Below, one piece after another: positions 19,230 through 27,718 of a stretch of DNA of 64,000 nt; position 1 is the stretch's first letter, and the number at the start of each line of letters is the position of its first letter. The DNA is from UBA7672 sp963718145 (GTDB lineage Bacteria > Pseudomonadota > Alphaproteobacteria > Caulobacterales > Hyphomonadaceae). Both the position numbers and the translations under genes were made by a program. Location: the NCBI GenBank assembly GCA_963718145.1, contig CAVQYJ010000023.1, positions 1 to 64,000 on the forward strand. Direction: 5' to 3'. Under the pieces are notes generated by a model, which did no database searches, was not told where the DNA came from, and saw only the letters and a list, made by a program, of their open reading frames with translations.

Positions 19230-19460
19230 ATGACGACCTACGAACAGCTCGCGCGCCGCTATTGCGCCCTTCTCGGCGAAGACGCCGATGACCGGATCGA
19301 CGGCGTGCCGGTGTGGCGAGTCGCCATGGCCGATCTCGAAGCCGCAATGAACGCCCTCGACACGTTCGGCCTCGATGTCCGAACCGCCTTCCACGAAATC
19401 GCCGAAGCCAACCAGCCGCCTCGCCCCGTCCTCGCCCGCCTCCTCCGCCGCGTCGCCTGA
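19230..19460 (+). CDS. Small protein of unknown function
   Basis: A 76-residue acidic, helical protein starting MTTYEQLARRY. The frame is open from 19185, but ATG 19230 lies after GGGGATGGA and the family-like content begins there. There are no transmembrane segments or cysteine motifs. It precedes the RyR-domain gene by 45 bases on the same strand, so the two may be co-transcribed. I do not recognise the family. Confidence 0.55.
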   Translation: MTTYEQLARRYCALLGEDADDRIDGVPVWRVAMADLEAAMNALDTFGLDVRTAFHEIAEANQPPRPVLARLLRRVA

Positions 19461-19505
19461 TCTGCGCCTCTCTGCTTTTTCCCGGCCGCATGCTAACGAT
19501 TCTGC

Positions 19506-19874
19506 ATGCCTGCACTGGATGACGCCGCCCTCTGGAAAATCGCCCGCGTGATGCACGAGGCCGTGCGCGCCTGGCAGAAGGCGAACGACCAGCCTGCTTC
19601 TCCGGCCTGGAATCGCGCTCCGAAGTGGATGAAGGATTCCTCCCACGACGCCGTGGTCTGGCGCCTCAACAACCCCAACGCCCCGAACTCCGCCCAGCAC
19701 GACCAGTGGATGGAACAGAAGAAGGCAGGCGGCTGGAAATTCGGCAAGCGCAAGAGCGGCTCGAAGAAGACTCATCCGATGATGGTCCCCTACGCCGACC
19801 TGCCCGAAGTCGAGCGCCGCAAGGACGCGATGGTCGGCGCCCTGATCGACTCGCTGACCGACAAGATCGACTAG
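19506..19874 (+). CDS. RyR-domain protein
   Basis: A 122-residue protein built on a single RyR repeat, the small helical domain first seen in ryanodine receptors and also found in bacterial and phage proteins. The diagnostic residues are W-x-R-A-P-K-W-M-K near residue 36, D-A-V-V-W-R-L-N-N-P, then GGWKFGKRKSGSKKTHP and MMVPYADLPEVERRKDAM. In bacteria these domains are thought to bind nucleotide-like ligands, but the role here is unknown. Its TAG stop shares the bases CTAG (19871-19874) with the stop of the convergent WYL regulator. Confidence 0.8.
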   Translation: MPALDDAALWKIARVMHEAVRAWQKANDQPASPAWNRAPKWMKDSSHDAVVWRLNNPNAPNSAQHDQWMEQKKAGGWKFGKRKSGSKKTHPMMVPYADLPEVERRKDAMVGALIDSLTDKID

Positions 19875-20866
19875 CGCCTCACGCGCTTCTTTCCCGCATA
19901 CATCTGCGCCACACGCTGCGCCTCCTCCGCCACGGCCGCGCGCAGCGCCGGCGGCGACACCACCTCGATCTCCGCGCCGAGACGCAGCAACTGCCGCGCC
20001 GAGTAGTCCAGCCCCTCGACCGGAATCTCCGCCTCGACCCATCCGCCCGGCTTCGCCTTCGCCTGCACGGTGTCGATGGCGTGGGCTGCGCCTGGGTTCA
20101 CGTCCCGCATCAGCCGCAGGCCGGCCGGCGATATCCGCACCACCGCCCGCTCGCTCATCAGCCGCGCCTCGAACTCCTTCGTCCAGGTGCGCCAGTACCG
20201 CGCCAGATCGAACTTCGCCGGCCGGACCGCATCGGCATCCAGCACGTCGAGCTTGCGGATGCTGGTGATGCGATAGGTGCGCGGTTCTGATGCCTTCCGC
20301 TGCACGGCCTTGGCGACGAGATACCAGTTGCCGCCCTTCAGAACGAGGCCGAGCGGATCCAGCGTGCGATCCACCAGCGCCTTCCAGCTGTCATAGCGGA
20401 TCTGCACACGCTTCTCGCGCCAGACGGCGGAGGCGATTTCCGGCAGGAAATCTACGGTGTCGGCGCGATCGTACCAGTTGACCGGATCGAGGTGGAACCG
20501 GGTCGCCACCTTCTGCGCGCTCGCCGCCGAATCCGGCGGCAGGCTGGCCAGCAGTTTCAGTTGCGCCGCCGCGAGGTCCGGCCCCAGTCCCAGGTCCGAC
20601 GCCGCCGGCCCCACGCCCGCCAGCAGCAGCGCATCCGCCTCGCCCGAACTGAACCCGGTCAGCCGCGTGCGGTATCCGTCGAGCAGCGCGAACCCGCCCG
20701 TCCGCCCGCGCTCGGCATAGACCGGCACGCCCGCGGCGCTGAGATGGTCGATGTCGCGATAGATGGTGCGGACGGAAACCTCGAACTCCTCCGCAAGCAC
20801 GTCCGCGCTGAGCCGCCCGCGCATCTGCAGCAGCATGAGGATCGAAAGCAGCCGGCTCGCCCGCAT
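19871..20866 (-). CDS. YafY-type transcriptional regulator (HTH and WYL domains)
   Basis: DNA-binding regulator of 331 residues. The N-terminal HTH_11 (RLLSILMLLQMRGRLSADVLAEEFEVSVRTIYRDIDHL, about residues 4-41) is followed by a WYL ligand-sensing domain (VLKGGNWYLVAKAV, with RTYRITSIRKL) and a C-terminal WCX extension. WYL proteins sense small molecules or nucleic acids. It is divergent from the DUF1579-like gene at 20961, with a perfect inverted repeat between them, so autoregulation and control of that neighbour are likely. ATG 20866 starts exactly at the HTH; the longer frame from 20881 is less likely. Confidence 0.92.
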   Translation of the reverse strand: MRASRLLSILMLLQMRGRLSADVLAEEFEVSVRTIYRDIDHLSAAGVPVYAERGRTGGFALLDGYRTRLTGFSSGEADALLLAGVGPAASDLGLGPDLAAAQLKLLASLPPDSAASAQKVATRFHLDPVNWYDRADTVDFLPEIASAVWREKRVQIRYDSWKALVDRTLDPLGLVLKGGNWYLVAKAVQRKASEPRTYRITSIRKLDVLDADAVRPAKFDLARYWRTWTKEFEARLMSERAVVRISPAGLRLMRDVNPGAAHAIDTVQAKAKPGGWVEAEIPVEGLDYSARQLLRLGAEIEVVSPPALRAAVAEEAQRVAQMYAGKKRVRR

Positions 20867-20887
20867 TTCTCCGCCTAACACGAAAAG

Positions 20888-20904
20888 CTGACACGCGGTG
20901 TCAG
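20888..20904. promoter_or_regulatory. Inverted-repeat operator between the WYL regulator and its divergent neighbour
   Basis: CTGACAC-gcg-GTGTCAG is a perfect 7-bp dyad in the 94-base gap between the two divergent starts. The position and symmetry fit a binding site for the adjacent regulator. The match to a known motif is not established. Confidence 0.6.
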
Positions 20905-20960
20905 GTTTAGCCGGTTAGCGTTCTCTGCGTGAGCCCCTTCGTGAGTCACGGGAGACGGAC

Positions 20961-21518
20961 ATGAACGACAGACGCGAAATTCTCGGCGTGGGCGCGGCCA
21001 TCGGCGCCGCTGTCCTGCTCGGCGGGGCGGCCGAAGCACAGATCGCCCTGCCTTCCAAGACTCCTGCCCCGGGGAGAGCCGGCGACTTCGACTTCCTCAC
21101 CGGGGAATGGACGATCAGCCACCGCCGCCTGCTTGCCGACAAGAGCTGGGACACGTTCGAGGGCGAGGCCACGTGCTGGTCCATCCTCAAGGGCGTCGTG
21201 TCGATCGAGGAGCTGCGTATCCCCGCGCGCGATTTTTCCGGCATGGGCATCCGCCTGCTCGACGCCGGCAAGAATGGCTGGGAGGAATTCTGGGCCAACG
21301 CCAAGGGCGGCTCCATGGCGGGCCCTGGCATGCCCGGGAGTTTCGAGAACGGCGCCGCCACCTTCATGGCGGACGACGTCGATGGCGATAAACCCATCAA
21401 GGTCGCAAGCGTCTGGGACAAGGTCACGCCAAAATCCTGCCGCTGGCGCCAGGCCGTCTCGCGCGACGGCGGCAAGACCTGGGACGAGAACTGGATCATG
21501 GAGTGGAAGCGGGCCTAG
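20961..21518 (+). CDS. Exported DUF1579-like protein
   Basis: A 185-residue protein with an N-terminal export signal (RREILGVGAAIGAAVLLGGAAEAQ; the RR suggests possible Tat export). The domain begins DFDFLTGEWTISHRRL, the lipocalin-like opening seen in DUF1579 and related proteins that are often induced by stress or solvents. Function is unknown; ligand binding in the periplasm is plausible. Its position opposite the WYL regulator suggests it is the regulated target. Confidence 0.72.
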   Translation: MNDRREILGVGAAIGAAVLLGGAAEAQIALPSKTPAPGRAGDFDFLTGEWTISHRRLLADKSWDTFEGEATCWSILKGVVSIEELRIPARDFSGMGIRLLDAGKNGWEEFWANAKGGSMAGPGMPGSFENGAATFMADDVDGDKPIKVASVWDKVTPKSCRWRQAVSRDGGKTWDENWIMEWKRA

Positions 21519-21552
21519 CGCCAACGTCGGCGTGCTTCCCGCGCCCCGCGCC

Positions 21553-22830
21553 CTACCCGATCTTGCGCCCGCCGCTCGTGTTGGGATTCTTCTCGCCGGC
21601 CTCGCGCGCCATGCGCTCGGCCTCGTCCTGGCTGAAGCCCAGCTCCAGCAGCACCTCCACCGTATGCTGCCCCAGCAACGGCGGTTCGATGCGGATGTCG
21701 GCGGGCGTGCCGGCGAACTTCACCGGATGCTCCATCGCCACATATTTCCCGATCGCCGGATGGTCGCGCTCGTGCACGAACCCCGTTTCGCGCAGGTGCG
21801 GGTCGTTGATGGCGTCGAGAATGCCGTTGCACTTCATCGAGGGAATGTCGGCCTTCTTCAGCAGGTCCAGCCATTCATCCGTCGTCTTGGTCAGCGCCAC
21901 CTCCGCCACAAGCTCGTACAGCGCGTTGATGTTCGCCGTGCGCGCCTTGTAGGTTATGAAGCGCTCGTCGCTCTTCATGATCTCCGGCCGCCCGCCGAGT
22001 TCGAAGAACAGCGCCCACTGCGCATCCGAGTAGGGCAGGATGCCGATATAGCCATCCTGGGTCTGGTAGGGCTTGCGGTTCGGCGAGGACGAGCGCGTGT
22101 ACGCCACCTGCGCCAGCGGCGGGATGAAGGTGTGGCCGAAGAGGTTCTCCACCATGTTGAACGCCGTGAAGCTCTCGAACATCGGCGCCTCGATGAACTG
22201 GCCCTTGCCGCTGTTCGAGCGCGCGAACAGTCCGGCCAGCGTGGCATAGGCCGCGTGCAGCCCGCTCACTTTATCGGCCATCAGCGCCGGCATGTAGCGC
22301 GGCGGCCCGCCCTCGCGGATCGCCAAAAGCTCCGCCACGCCCGACCCCGCCTGGATCAGGTCGTCATAAGCGGGCTTGCCCGCATACGGCCCGTCCGCGC
22401 CATAGCCCGCGCAGTGCACGTAGACGATGTCCTCGCGCAGCTTCCTGGCGTCCTCGTATCCAAGGCCCAGCCGCATCAGCCCGTCCATGCGCACATTGGT
22501 GAAGAACACGTCCGACTTCTTCACGAGGCGCCGGATCGCCTCCATCCCGTCCTTGGTCTTGAGGTCGAGCAGGATCGCCCGCTTGTTTCGGTTGAGGCCC
22601 ACATAGATCGCGCCCATGCCCGGCGCCGGAGACGGCCCCGCATGGCGCATGATGTCGCCCGCGCCATTCTCCACCTTGATGACGTCCGCGCCCATGTCGC
22701 CGAGAAGCTGGGTCGCATACGGCCCCAGCACCACGGTCGAAAGATCGAGAATAGTCACGCCCGACAGCGGGCCGGTGGAAGTGGAAGTCAACGCAGGCCT
22801 CCCCGAACGCATCTGGTCGGCCGCATGCAC
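21553..22830 (-). CDS. CaiB/BaiF (class III) CoA-transferase
   Basis: Cytoplasmic enzyme moving CoA between carboxylic acids without a covalent thiol step. The opening GVTILDLSTVVLGPYATQLL and GADVIKVENGAGD are hallmarks. The catalytic aspartate is in PAYDDLIQAGSGVAEL, and NKRAILLDLK is also conserved. The length, 425 residues, is normal; a start at MRSGRPALT (22812) is equally possible. The substrate cannot be told: members act on carnitine, oxalate, bile acids, alpha-methyl acids and aromatic acids. It stands alone, so context does not help. Confidence 0.92.
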   Translation of the reverse strand: MHAADQMRSGRPALTSTSTGPLSGVTILDLSTVVLGPYATQLLGDMGADVIKVENGAGDIMRHAGPSPAPGMGAIYVGLNRNKRAILLDLKTKDGMEAIRRLVKKSDVFFTNVRMDGLMRLGLGYEDARKLREDIVYVHCAGYGADGPYAGKPAYDDLIQAGSGVAELLAIREGGPPRYMPALMADKVSGLHAAYATLAGLFARSNSGKGQFIEAPMFESFTAFNMVENLFGHTFIPPLAQVAYTRSSSPNRKPYQTQDGYIGILPYSDAQWALFFELGGRPEIMKSDERFITYKARTANINALYELVAEVALTKTTDEWLDLLKKADIPSMKCNGILDAINDPHLRETGFVHERDHPAIGKYVAMEHPVKFAGTPADIRIEPPLLGQHTVEVLLELGFSQDEAERMAREAGEKNPNTSGGRKIG

Positions 22831-22961
22831 AGGCAGCCCTGAACCTGCCTATCCGCGGCGGACGGACCTGTGCAAGGCCTCAGGCTCCTGCAGGCAAGCG
22901 CCGAAGGTCGCGCCGCTCGCACTTTTGCGGTATCTATGATCCGATTGGCGGGAGAGTCGGG

Positions 22962-23141
22962 ATGCTGAAATCCATTCTTCTGGTTCTGGCGATCATCGCC
23001 CTGGCCTGGATTAGTCTCGGCCTCCTGGGGTCCGTCTTCAGTCTCGCCGTCGTCCTGGTGCGCGTCGCCGCCGGCATCGGCCTGATCGTCCTGATCATCT
23101 GGCTGATCCGCACCCAGCTCTCCTCGCCGCGCGGGCGGTAG
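22962..23141 (+). CDS. Small two-helix membrane protein
   Basis: A 59-residue protein from ATG 22962, preceded by GGGAGAG. Almost all of it is two hydrophobic helices (LKSILLVLAIIALAWISLG and a second from about residue 28 to 49) ending in a short basic tail SSPRGR. No family is recognised. It is a plausible real gene because of the ribosome binding site and the clean membrane-protein composition. Confidence 0.6.
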   Translation: MLKSILLVLAIIALAWISLGLLGSVFSLAVVLVRVAAGIGLIVLIIWLIRTQLSSPRGR

Positions 23142-23232
23142 CCGGTCGGGGTTCCGTTCGGCGGGACCATCCAGCCGATGATTTCTGCCCGTTTTGCAGC
23201 GCAAGGAGGCTACTCCTTGCATTTCCGGCAAA

Positions 23233-23247
23233 CTAGAACCATTCTAG
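23233..23247. promoter_or_regulatory. Irr box upstream of irr
   Basis: CTAGAA-cca-TTCTAG is a perfect dyad that contains the core TAGAA-N3-TTCTA of the rhizobial iron control element TTTAGAA-N3-TTCTAAA. It lies five bases before the irr start codon, where binding would block transcription or translation, so autoregulation is likely. A matching site lies upstream of katG. Confidence 0.75.
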
Positions 23248-23252
23248 GACCA

Positions 23253-23660
23253 ATGACGATCCTGACTCGCCTCCAGTCAGCCGGCCTGCGCGCGACTCCC
23301 AAGCGGATCGCGATTGGCGGCCTATTGTTCGACGGGGTCGATCGCCATGTCACCGCCGATGATGTGGCTGGCATCGCCCGCAAGGCCGGCGTGCGCGTCT
23401 CGCTGGCCACCGTCTACAACACGCTCAACCAGTTCGTCGCCGCCGGCCTGATGAAGCGCATCACGCTCGACACCGACCGCACCTATTTCGACACCAACGT
23501 CTCCGACCACCATCACCTGTTCTTCGAACAGGATGGCGAACTCCAGGACATTCCCGGCGACAGCATCCGCGTCGAGGGCCTGCCCGCCATCCCCGCGGGC
23601 TCGAAGGTCCGTGCGGTCGAAGTCATCGTCCGCATGTCGGGCCAGAAGGCGAAACGCTAG
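23253..23660 (+). CDS. irr: Irr-type Fur-family iron/haem regulator
   Basis: A 135-residue Fur-family regulator. It follows Bradyrhizobium Irr closely in layout: LQSAGLRATPKRIAIGGLLF, HVTADDVA, VSLATVYNTLNQFVAAGLMKR (recognition helix), TYFDTNVSDHHHLFFE with the three-histidine haem/metal site, and a C terminus without the CxxC zinc motifs of classical Fur. In Alphaproteobacteria Irr accumulates when iron is scarce and represses or activates iron and haem genes. ATG 23253 matches the family start; the longer frame from 23178 runs through the operator. Its stop shares CTAG with the convergent lipoprotein gene. Confidence 0.88.
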   Translation: MTILTRLQSAGLRATPKRIAIGGLLFDGVDRHVTADDVAGIARKAGVRVSLATVYNTLNQFVAAGLMKRITLDTDRTYFDTNVSDHHHLFFEQDGELQDIPGDSIRVEGLPAIPAGSKVRAVEVIVRMSGQKAKR

Positions 23661-24163
23661 CCGCCCTTCGGCGTGGGCACATCCTTGAAGATTTCGCGCA
23701 GCTCCGACGCCAGCTTGCCCGCGGCAGGCGCCGGGCACCCCGTGTCATAGTGAACCGTCTTCTGCACGCCGTCCGCGCCGCGCCGTGTGAACTCCACCGC
23801 CGGCAGGTCGTTGATGCAGGGCACGCTGCCAGGACGGTTGAGCGTCGAGGCCGACAGGCTTTCCGGCATCGCGTAGAACCCCGCCGCGTCGAATGCCGCC
23901 ACGGCCTTCGGCCAGGCATCCGGCCCAAGCTTGCCCGTCACCGGACCTGTCGCCGGCTCCGGCTGCGGCCAGGTGAGGATGTATGAGCCATCCGGACGCA
24001 GTTCGATCGTGTAGGTGGCGCATCGGAAATAGCACGGCGACTGGTAGAACCGGATCAGTTGCTGCGACGGGGCCTCAACCTGCATGGTTCTTGGCGCATC
24101 GGTCACCGCGCCCGCGCATCCGGCCAGCATGACCGCCGCCGCGAACCCGATGAACTTGCGCAT
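23657..24163 (-). CDS. DUF6438-type lipoprotein
   Basis: A 168-residue lipoprotein (lipobox LAGC). The body begins with RFYQSPCYFRCATYTIELRPDG, the SPCxxxCPxY-like signature of DUF6438, and has two later cysteines (SVPCINDLPAVEF and TGCPAP) that may form disulfides. Function is unknown. It is convergent with irr and shares four bases of stop codon with it. Confidence 0.75.
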   Translation of the reverse strand: MRKFIGFAAAVMLAGCAGAVTDAPRTMQVEAPSQQLIRFYQSPCYFRCATYTIELRPDGSYILTWPQPEPATGPVTGKLGPDAWPKAVAAFDAAGFYAMPESLSASTLNRPGSVPCINDLPAVEFTRRGADGVQKTVHYDTGCPAPAAGKLASELREIFKDVPTPKGG

Positions 24164-24193
24164 GGCGCCCTCCGCTTTGTCCCAAGCCCTACA

Positions 24194-25072
24194 CTATGGC
24201 GCGTCTTGCAGAAAGGAAGCGATGGCTTCGCGGGCCGCCGGCTCGGTCAGCATCGGGGCGTGACCGACTTGCGGGACGGGCGCTACACGCAGGCGTGGCG
24301 CCACGCGCTTCATGCGGGCGATCGTGCCAGCTTCGATGATGTCGCTCTGCTCGCCGTGCACCAGCAGCAGCGGGCCAGTCTTCGCCAGGCGGCGAAAGGC
24401 CGGCCACAGCATGCGCGCCGCGATCCAGCTGACAACCGGGCCCGCGGTGCGGACGACATTTGGATCGTAGTCGATCGCGGGCTTGCCATTCACCTCGCGG
24501 AAGAGGCGGTGGGCGAATGGAAGCCAGGCCTCTTCGCGAAGAGTGGGGAAGGCGGCGCCATTGGTGCGTTTCACGTAGGCAACTGCGTCGGCCCATGTTT
24601 CCACCGGTGCGCTCTTGCCGGCATAGGCCCGGATGCGCGCGAGCCCGGCCTTGCCCACTTCAGGCCCAACATCGTTGAGCACGGCTCCTCCAATGACGGC
24701 CGGATTCCGGACCGCCAGCGTCATGATGACGAGGCCGCCAAGAGAGGTACCCACGAAGACCGCCCGGGGCGCGCCGATCGAAGCCAGCAAGGCTGCAATG
24801 TCGTCGGCATAGGTCCGCGGGCTGTATTGCCGCGGGTCAGTGCTGCGGTCTGACCGGCCCCGGCCGCGAAGGTCGACCGCCAGCACGCGCCGGCCGAGAG
24901 CCGCGATCGCCGGCGCCACATCCTCGAAATCGCGTGAGTTGCGCGTCAGACCCGGGATGCAGACAACCGGCAGCTTGCCGCTGCTCCGGCCATAGTCGCG
25001 GGCATGGAGCTTCAGGCCATCGGCCGAGCGCCATTCGTGGACACGAAACGCCTCTGTCACCACCCCTCCCAT
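24194..25072 (-). CDS. Alpha/beta hydrolase
   Basis: A soluble hydrolase of 292 residues with the full triad: nucleophile serine in GTSLGG, an acid in HGEQSDII and histidine in VGHAPML near the C terminus. The oxyanion region is IPGLTRNSRDF and the strand VLAVDLRGRGRSDRS is also typical. The substrate is unknown. The frame is open to 25189, but the conserved fold begins shortly after MGGVVTEAF, so I use 25072; GTG codons a few bases downstream, after GGGAGGGG, are an alternative. The katG Irr box lies about 120 bases upstream and could also affect this divergent gene. Confidence 0.9.
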   Translation of the reverse strand: MGGVVTEAFRVHEWRSADGLKLHARDYGRSSGKLPVVCIPGLTRNSRDFEDVAPAIAALGRRVLAVDLRGRGRSDRSTDPRQYSPRTYADDIAALLASIGAPRAVFVGTSLGGLVIMTLAVRNPAVIGGAVLNDVGPEVGKAGLARIRAYAGKSAPVETWADAVAYVKRTNGAAFPTLREEAWLPFAHRLFREVNGKPAIDYDPNVVRTAGPVVSWIAARMLWPAFRRLAKTGPLLLVHGEQSDIIEAGTIARMKRVAPRLRVAPVPQVGHAPMLTEPAAREAIASFLQDAP

Positions 25073-25194
25073 CGCCCAGTGCCGGCGGACAACGTGCCGG
25101 CGGACACAGCGCTGGATGTCGCCCATCGAGGAAAACTCATGAGCCTCTCGATGCAGGAGTACCAGACCCATTTCCGCCGGCTGCATCACAATTA

Positions 25195-25207
25195 TAGAAT
25201 CATTCTA
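25195..25207. promoter_or_regulatory. Irr box upstream of katG
   Basis: TAGAA-tca-TTCTA, in the wider context ATTATAGAATCATTCTAAAATAG, is the same dyad as at the irr promoter and the closer of the two to the published iron control element. It lies about 200 bases before the katG start, in a 332-base gap with no gene, and suggests katG is controlled by the nearby Irr-type protein. Confidence 0.72.
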
Positions 25208-25404
25208 AAATAGTTCTTGAATCGCGTGTTCCACTCGCTAGGTTGGCTGCAGACTTCGGCAAGCGGCGCTTCCCGGCTGACGCCGGCGCACACGCGGCGC
25301 GCACGGTTTCGCCGTCATGTTCGACACGAGGAAGGCAACAGGATTCTAACTGGCAATCGCACGAAACACCTCGGACACATCGGCTTTTTGGATCGGAGAA
25401 AAAC

Positions 25405-27573
25405 ATGGCTGACGACAGCAAATGCCCTGTCCCGCACTCGCGCGGCAGGATGAACAACGACTGGTGGCCGAACCAGCTGAACGTTGGCGTCCTGCACCAG
25501 AACACGCCCGACAGCGATCCGATGGGCAAGGGCTTCAACTACGCCAGGGAATTCGACTCGCTCGACCTCGACGCCGTGGTCAGGGATCTCCGCGCCCTGA
25601 TGACGGACTCGCAGAGCTGGTGGCCGGCCGACTATGGCCATTACGGGCCCTTCTTCATCCGCATGGCCTGGCACGCTGCCGGCACCTATCGCACCGGCGA
25701 TGGACGCGGCGGCGGCGGACGCGGCCAGCAGCGCTTCGCCCCGCTCAATTCCTGGCCTGACAACGGCAACCTCGACAAGGCGCGCCGCCTGCTCTGGCCG
25801 ATCAAGCAGAAATACGGCGCCAAGCTTTCGTGGGCCGATCTCATGATCCTGACCGGCAACGTCGCGATCGAGTCGATGGGCGGTCCGACCTTCGGCTTCG
25901 GCGGCGGCCGCGCTGATGTGTGGGAACCAGAGAACCATGTGAACTGGGGCGCCGAAGACGCCTGGCTGGCTGACTCGAAACATGCCGCCAGCCGCTATTC
26001 CGGCGACCGAGAACTCCACGGCAATCTCGGCGCCGTGCAGATGGGTCTCATCTACGTCAACCCGCAGGGCCCGGACGCCAATCCCGATCCGCTGGCCTCG
26101 GCGCGCGACATCCGCGAAACCTTCGGCCGCATGGCGATGAACGACGAAGAGACCGTAGCGCTGGTCGCCGGCGGCCACACCTTCGGCAAGGCCCACGGCG
26201 CGGGTCCGGACAGCCATGTCGGCAAGGAGCCGGAAGGCGCCGACATCTGCGAACAGGGCCTGGGCTGGACATCGAGCTTCGAAAGCGGCATGGCCGGCCA
26301 CACCATCACTTCAGGCATCGAAGGCGCGTGGAAGCCGAAACCCACCACGTGGGACAATGGCTATCTCGACACGCTGTTCGGCTTTGAATGGGAGTTGACC
26401 AAGTCTCCCGCCGGCGCACACCAGTGGAAGCCGAAAGGCAATACGGGCGACGGCCTGGTCGAGGATGCGTACGACAAGACAAAAAAGCATGCGCCGATGA
26501 TGACCACGGCCGACCTCGCCCTGCGCATGGATCCGAAATACGAAAAGATCTCGCGCCGCTTCCATCAGAACCCGAAAGAATTCGCCGACGCGTTCGCCCG
26601 CGCCTGGTTCAAGCTCACGCACCGCGACATGGGTCCCAAGCAGCTCTATCGCGGCAAGCTGGTTCCGAAAGAGACGCTGATCTGGCAGGACCCGATCTCG
26701 GGCGCCCCCAGCACTATCGACAACGCAGACGCCGAAGCGCTGAAGGCGAAAATCCTCGCCACCGGACTTTCGGTGTCGCAACTGGCTTCGGCGGCGTGGG
26801 CCTCGGCTTCGACCTTCCGCGGTTCCGACAAGCGCGGCGGCGCCAATGGCGCGCGCGTGCGCCTCGCGCCGCAGAAGGACTGGGCGGTCAACAAGCCCGC
26901 CGACCTTGCCAAGGTGATCTCTGCGCTTGAGGGCATCCGGAAGGAGTTCAATGCAGGCGCAAAGAAAGTCTCGCTCGCCGACCTGATCGTTCTTGCCGGC
27001 AACGCCGCCGTCGAGAAAGCCGCGAAGGCCGGCGGCCATGACGTGAAGGTTGCCTTCACTCCGGGCCGTGGCGACGCAACGCAGGAAGAGACCGAGATCG
27101 AGTCGTTTGCCTGGCTTGAGCCGAAGGCCGACGGTTTCCGAAACTATGTGCGCAAGCCGATCATGCCGGTCGAGGATCACCTCGTCGACCGCGCGCAGCT
27201 CCTCAACCTGTCGGCGCCGGAAATGACGGCGCTGGTCGGCGGCCTACGCGTGCTGCAGGTCGGCGACGACAAGCTCGGCGTCCTCACGGCGCGGCCGGGC
27301 GTGCTGTCGAACGACTTCTTCGTCAACCTGCTCGACATGGGCGTGAAGTGGAAGGCCGTCGACGGCCAGGACAACCTCTTCGAAGGCCGCGACCGCAAGT
27401 CGGGCCAGGTGAAGTGGACCGGCACGCGCGCCGACCTCGTCTTCGGATCGCACTCGCAGCTCCGCGCTCTCGCGGAAGTCTACGGCGCCAACGATGCGAA
27501 GCAGAAGTTCGTCAAGGACTTCGTGGCCGCATGGACCAAGGTGATGAACCTGGACCGTTTCGACCTCGCCTGA
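25405..27573 (+). CDS. katG: Catalase-peroxidase KatG
   Basis: Bifunctional haem enzyme removing hydrogen peroxide, 722 residues with the usual two homologous halves. The distal haem pocket is FFIRMAWHAAGTYR (Arg, Trp, His), and the proximal histidine is in VALVAGGHTFGKAHGAG. The Trp of the distal motif, the Tyr of MGLIYVNPQGPD and a downstream Met would form the catalase-specific covalent adduct. ATG 25405 follows GGAGAA and matches the family start (MADDSKCPVPH); the frame open from 25243 is untranslated leader. The Irr box upstream points to peroxide/iron control. Confidence 0.97.
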   Translation: MADDSKCPVPHSRGRMNNDWWPNQLNVGVLHQNTPDSDPMGKGFNYAREFDSLDLDAVVRDLRALMTDSQSWWPADYGHYGPFFIRMAWHAAGTYRTGDGRGGGGRGQQRFAPLNSWPDNGNLDKARRLLWPIKQKYGAKLSWADLMILTGNVAIESMGGPTFGFGGGRADVWEPENHVNWGAEDAWLADSKHAASRYSGDRELHGNLGAVQMGLIYVNPQGPDANPDPLASARDIRETFGRMAMNDEETVALVAGGHTFGKAHGAGPDSHVGKEPEGADICEQGLGWTSSFESGMAGHTITSGIEGAWKPKPTTWDNGYLDTLFGFEWELTKSPAGAHQWKPKGNTGDGLVEDAYDKTKKHAPMMTTADLALRMDPKYEKISRRFHQNPKEFADAFARAWFKLTHRDMGPKQLYRGKLVPKETLIWQDPISGAPSTIDNADAEALKAKILATGLSVSQLASAAWASASTFRGSDKRGGANGARVRLAPQKDWAVNKPADLAKVISALEGIRKEFNAGAKKVSLADLIVLAGNAAVEKAAKAGGHDVKVAFTPGRGDATQEETEIESFAWLEPKADGFRNYVRKPIMPVEDHLVDRAQLLNLSAPEMTALVGGLRVLQVGDDKLGVLTARPGVLSNDFFVNLLDMGVKWKAVDGQDNLFEGRDRKSGQVKWTGTRADLVFGSHSQLRALAEVYGANDAKQKFVKDFVAAWTKVMNLDRFDLA

Positions 27574-27608
27574 CCTTCGCAGGGCGTGCAACGACGCTAT
27601 GTGCAATC

Positions 27609-27640
27609 GCGGCCGGATCCTGCTGACAGGGTCCGGCCGC
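27609..27640 (+). terminator. Hairpin after katG
   Basis: GCGGCCGGA paired with TCCGGCCGC, extended by a few further pairs, starts 36 bases after the katG stop. No T-run follows, so it may be a weak terminator or an mRNA-stabilising hairpin. Confidence 0.5.
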
Positions 27641-27718
27641 AAGTCCGCCAGCCTCCACGACGACGCCGGACCATGCCCGGGCTAGCGCCGCGTGTGGAGC
27701 GCCCGTACAACCCCACCG

